The notes beneath the pieces were generated by a model. That model was not told where the DNA came from. It made no database searches and saw only the letters and a program-made list of their open reading frames with translations. The position numbers and the translations under genes were made by a program. From Alphaproteobacteria bacterium (GTDB lineage Bacteria > Pseudomonadota > Alphaproteobacteria > Micropepsales > Micropepsaceae), in assembly GCA_025361185.1 (NCBI GenBank), contig JANYAR010000134.1:1-58212 (forward strand): a stretch of DNA of 58,212 bases, given 5' to 3'. Below, piece by piece: positions 57,629 through 58,212 of this stretch (its first letter is position 1; each line of letters starts with the position of its first letter).

Positions 57629-58044
57629 GTCTCGAGCGTTTTGTCGAAGCCCAAGCGCCGGTGATCGAGCAAGCGCTGGCGGAATTGCGCGCAGGCGCCA
57701 AGCAAAGCCACTGGATGTGGTTCGTGTTTCCGCAAATCGCCAGCCTGGGACAAAGCGCGATGTCGCGCACCTATGCGCTTCAATCGCTGCAGGAGGCCCG
57801 CAGCTATCTCGCTCATCCCGTGCTGGGCCAGCGCTATCGCGAATGCTGCCAGGCAGTGATGAATGTGCGGGACAAAAGCGCGCGGGATATTTTTGGCACG
57901 CCCGACGATCTGAAATTCCGTTCCAGCCTAACCCTGTTCGCCGAAGCCGCGCCGCAGGAGGTGCTGTTTTCCAATCTGCTGGAAAAATATTTCGACGGCG
58001 AGCCCGACGAGGCAACCTTGGAGTTACTTGCTCACGAGAAATAG
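57625..58044 (+). CDS. DUF1810 family protein
   Basis: 139 residues with a TTG start overlapping the previous stop (TTGA). Family pattern: SLERFVEAQ, then GAKQSHWMWFVFPQIASLGQS, LGPRL-like VLGQRYRECCQAV and DDLKFRSSLTLFAEA. Members are small cytosolic helical proteins of unknown role (E. coli YbgA-unrelated). No clear ribosome-binding site of its own, so it is probably translated by coupling. Confidence 0.9.
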   Translation: MSLERFVEAQAPVIEQALAELRAGAKQSHWMWFVFPQIASLGQSAMSRTYALQSLQEARSYLAHPVLGQRYRECCQAVMNVRDKSARDIFGTPDDLKFRSSLTLFAEAAPQEVLFSNLLEKYFDGEPDEATLELLAHEK

Positions 58045-58049
58045 CTCGA

Positions 58050-58124
58050 GCGCCGCATTCCGCGGCGCGACCCTCCGCATCCGACAGCTTTCTTCCCCCG
58101 CGAGCGGAGCGACAGCGGGGGAAG
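58050..58124. repeat. Two intergenic hairpins after the DUF1810 gene
   Basis: GCGCCGC-ATTCC-GCGGCGC (58050-58068) could end transcription of the DUF1810 operon, though it lacks a T-run. CTTCCCCCGC (58092-58101) pairs perfectly with GCGGGGGAAG (58115-58124); its right side contains the GCGACAGCG motif seen in the other intergenic hairpins. A third hairpin, GTTTGC-GTA-GCAAAC, follows at 58140-58154. Confidence 0.65.
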
Positions 58125-58184
58125 ATGGCGCAGCGAGGTGTTTGCGTAGCAAACCCGAGCTGCGACAGATGGGGGTAGAAAAAA

Positions 58185-58212
58185 GCGTCAGATGGCCTGT
58201 AAGCCGGGTTCT
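58185..58212 (-). ncRNA. rnpB: RNase P RNA, 3' end (cut by the window edge)
   Basis: The minus strand starts with AGAACCCGGCTTACAGGCC, the conserved 3' part of bacterial RNase P RNA, followed by ATCTGACGC and six T. The rest of the gene lies beyond the right edge. The precise 3' end is estimated. Confidence 0.85.

Overview
The window is 58 kb of GC-rich chromosome from an alphaproteobacterium, most like the Rhizomicrobium/Micropepsis group (the genus is an inference from gene content, not tested). The class assignment rests on four things: a circularly permuted (two-piece) tmRNA, the alphaproteobacterial type of SspB, a complete alphaproteobacterial division and cell-wall (dcw) cluster, and small alphaproteobacterial marker genes (DUF4169, RHH_4).

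Left part (1-3.9 kb) is accessory DNA. It holds hairpin repeats, an ArdC-like antirestriction protein, a CHC2-finger primase-like protein, a 48-residue ribbon-helix-helix (RHH) protein in front of two unknown genes, a strongly folded non-coding stretch and a beheaded RusA resolvase. It ends against tRNA-Gly(CCC), so a decayed element integrated at a tRNA is likely. From 3.9 to 10.2 kb lie two copies of a 96-bp repeat flanking a cupin gene, a tandem pair of unrecognised secreted proteins with duplicated promoters, a second cupin, an exported esterase and a frameshifted small secreted protein.

From 10.2 to 17.9 kb is a periplasmic oxidation cluster. A GMC flavoprotein and its Tat-type small subunit are co-transcribed with an NHL-repeat protein. 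Divergent from them are a D-erythronate-dehydrogenase-like enzyme, a HAD hydrolase and a PQQ dehydrogenase. Most of these carry export signals.

From 17.9 to 30.6 kb is core metabolism and quality control: thyA, permuted ssrA next to sspB (the tag and the adaptor that delivers tagged proteins to ClpXP), then fumC, a methyltransferase, an RHH protein, a GST and a DUF4169 gene. A uvrD-type helicase follows a candidate LexA box. After it come a trypsin-like protease split by a frameshift, a secreted bicupin, prmA and an M24 aminopeptidase.

From 30.6 kb to 56.4 kb almost everything is on the minus strand. Read in transcription order it is mraZ, rsmH, ftsL, ftsI, murE, murF, mraY, murD, ftsW, murG, murC, murB, ddl, ftsQ, ftsA, ftsZ, then lpxC, bamD, recN, ligA. 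A plus-strand retropepsin-like protease sits between ftsZ and lpxC. Most dcw genes overlap or nearly touch, so translational coupling is likely. Upstream of mraZ are three TGGGA repeats at 10-bp period (MraZ operator) and a second LexA-type box. The right end has a GLYR-family dehydrogenase, a DUF1810 gene and the 3' end of the RNase P RNA gene, cut by the window edge.

I saw no CRISPR array, transposase, integrase or recognisable defence system. The least explained pieces are the folded non-coding stretch at 3322-3455, the hairpin family sharing a GCGACAGCG loop, and the duplicated secreted proteins at 5.3-7.4 kb.
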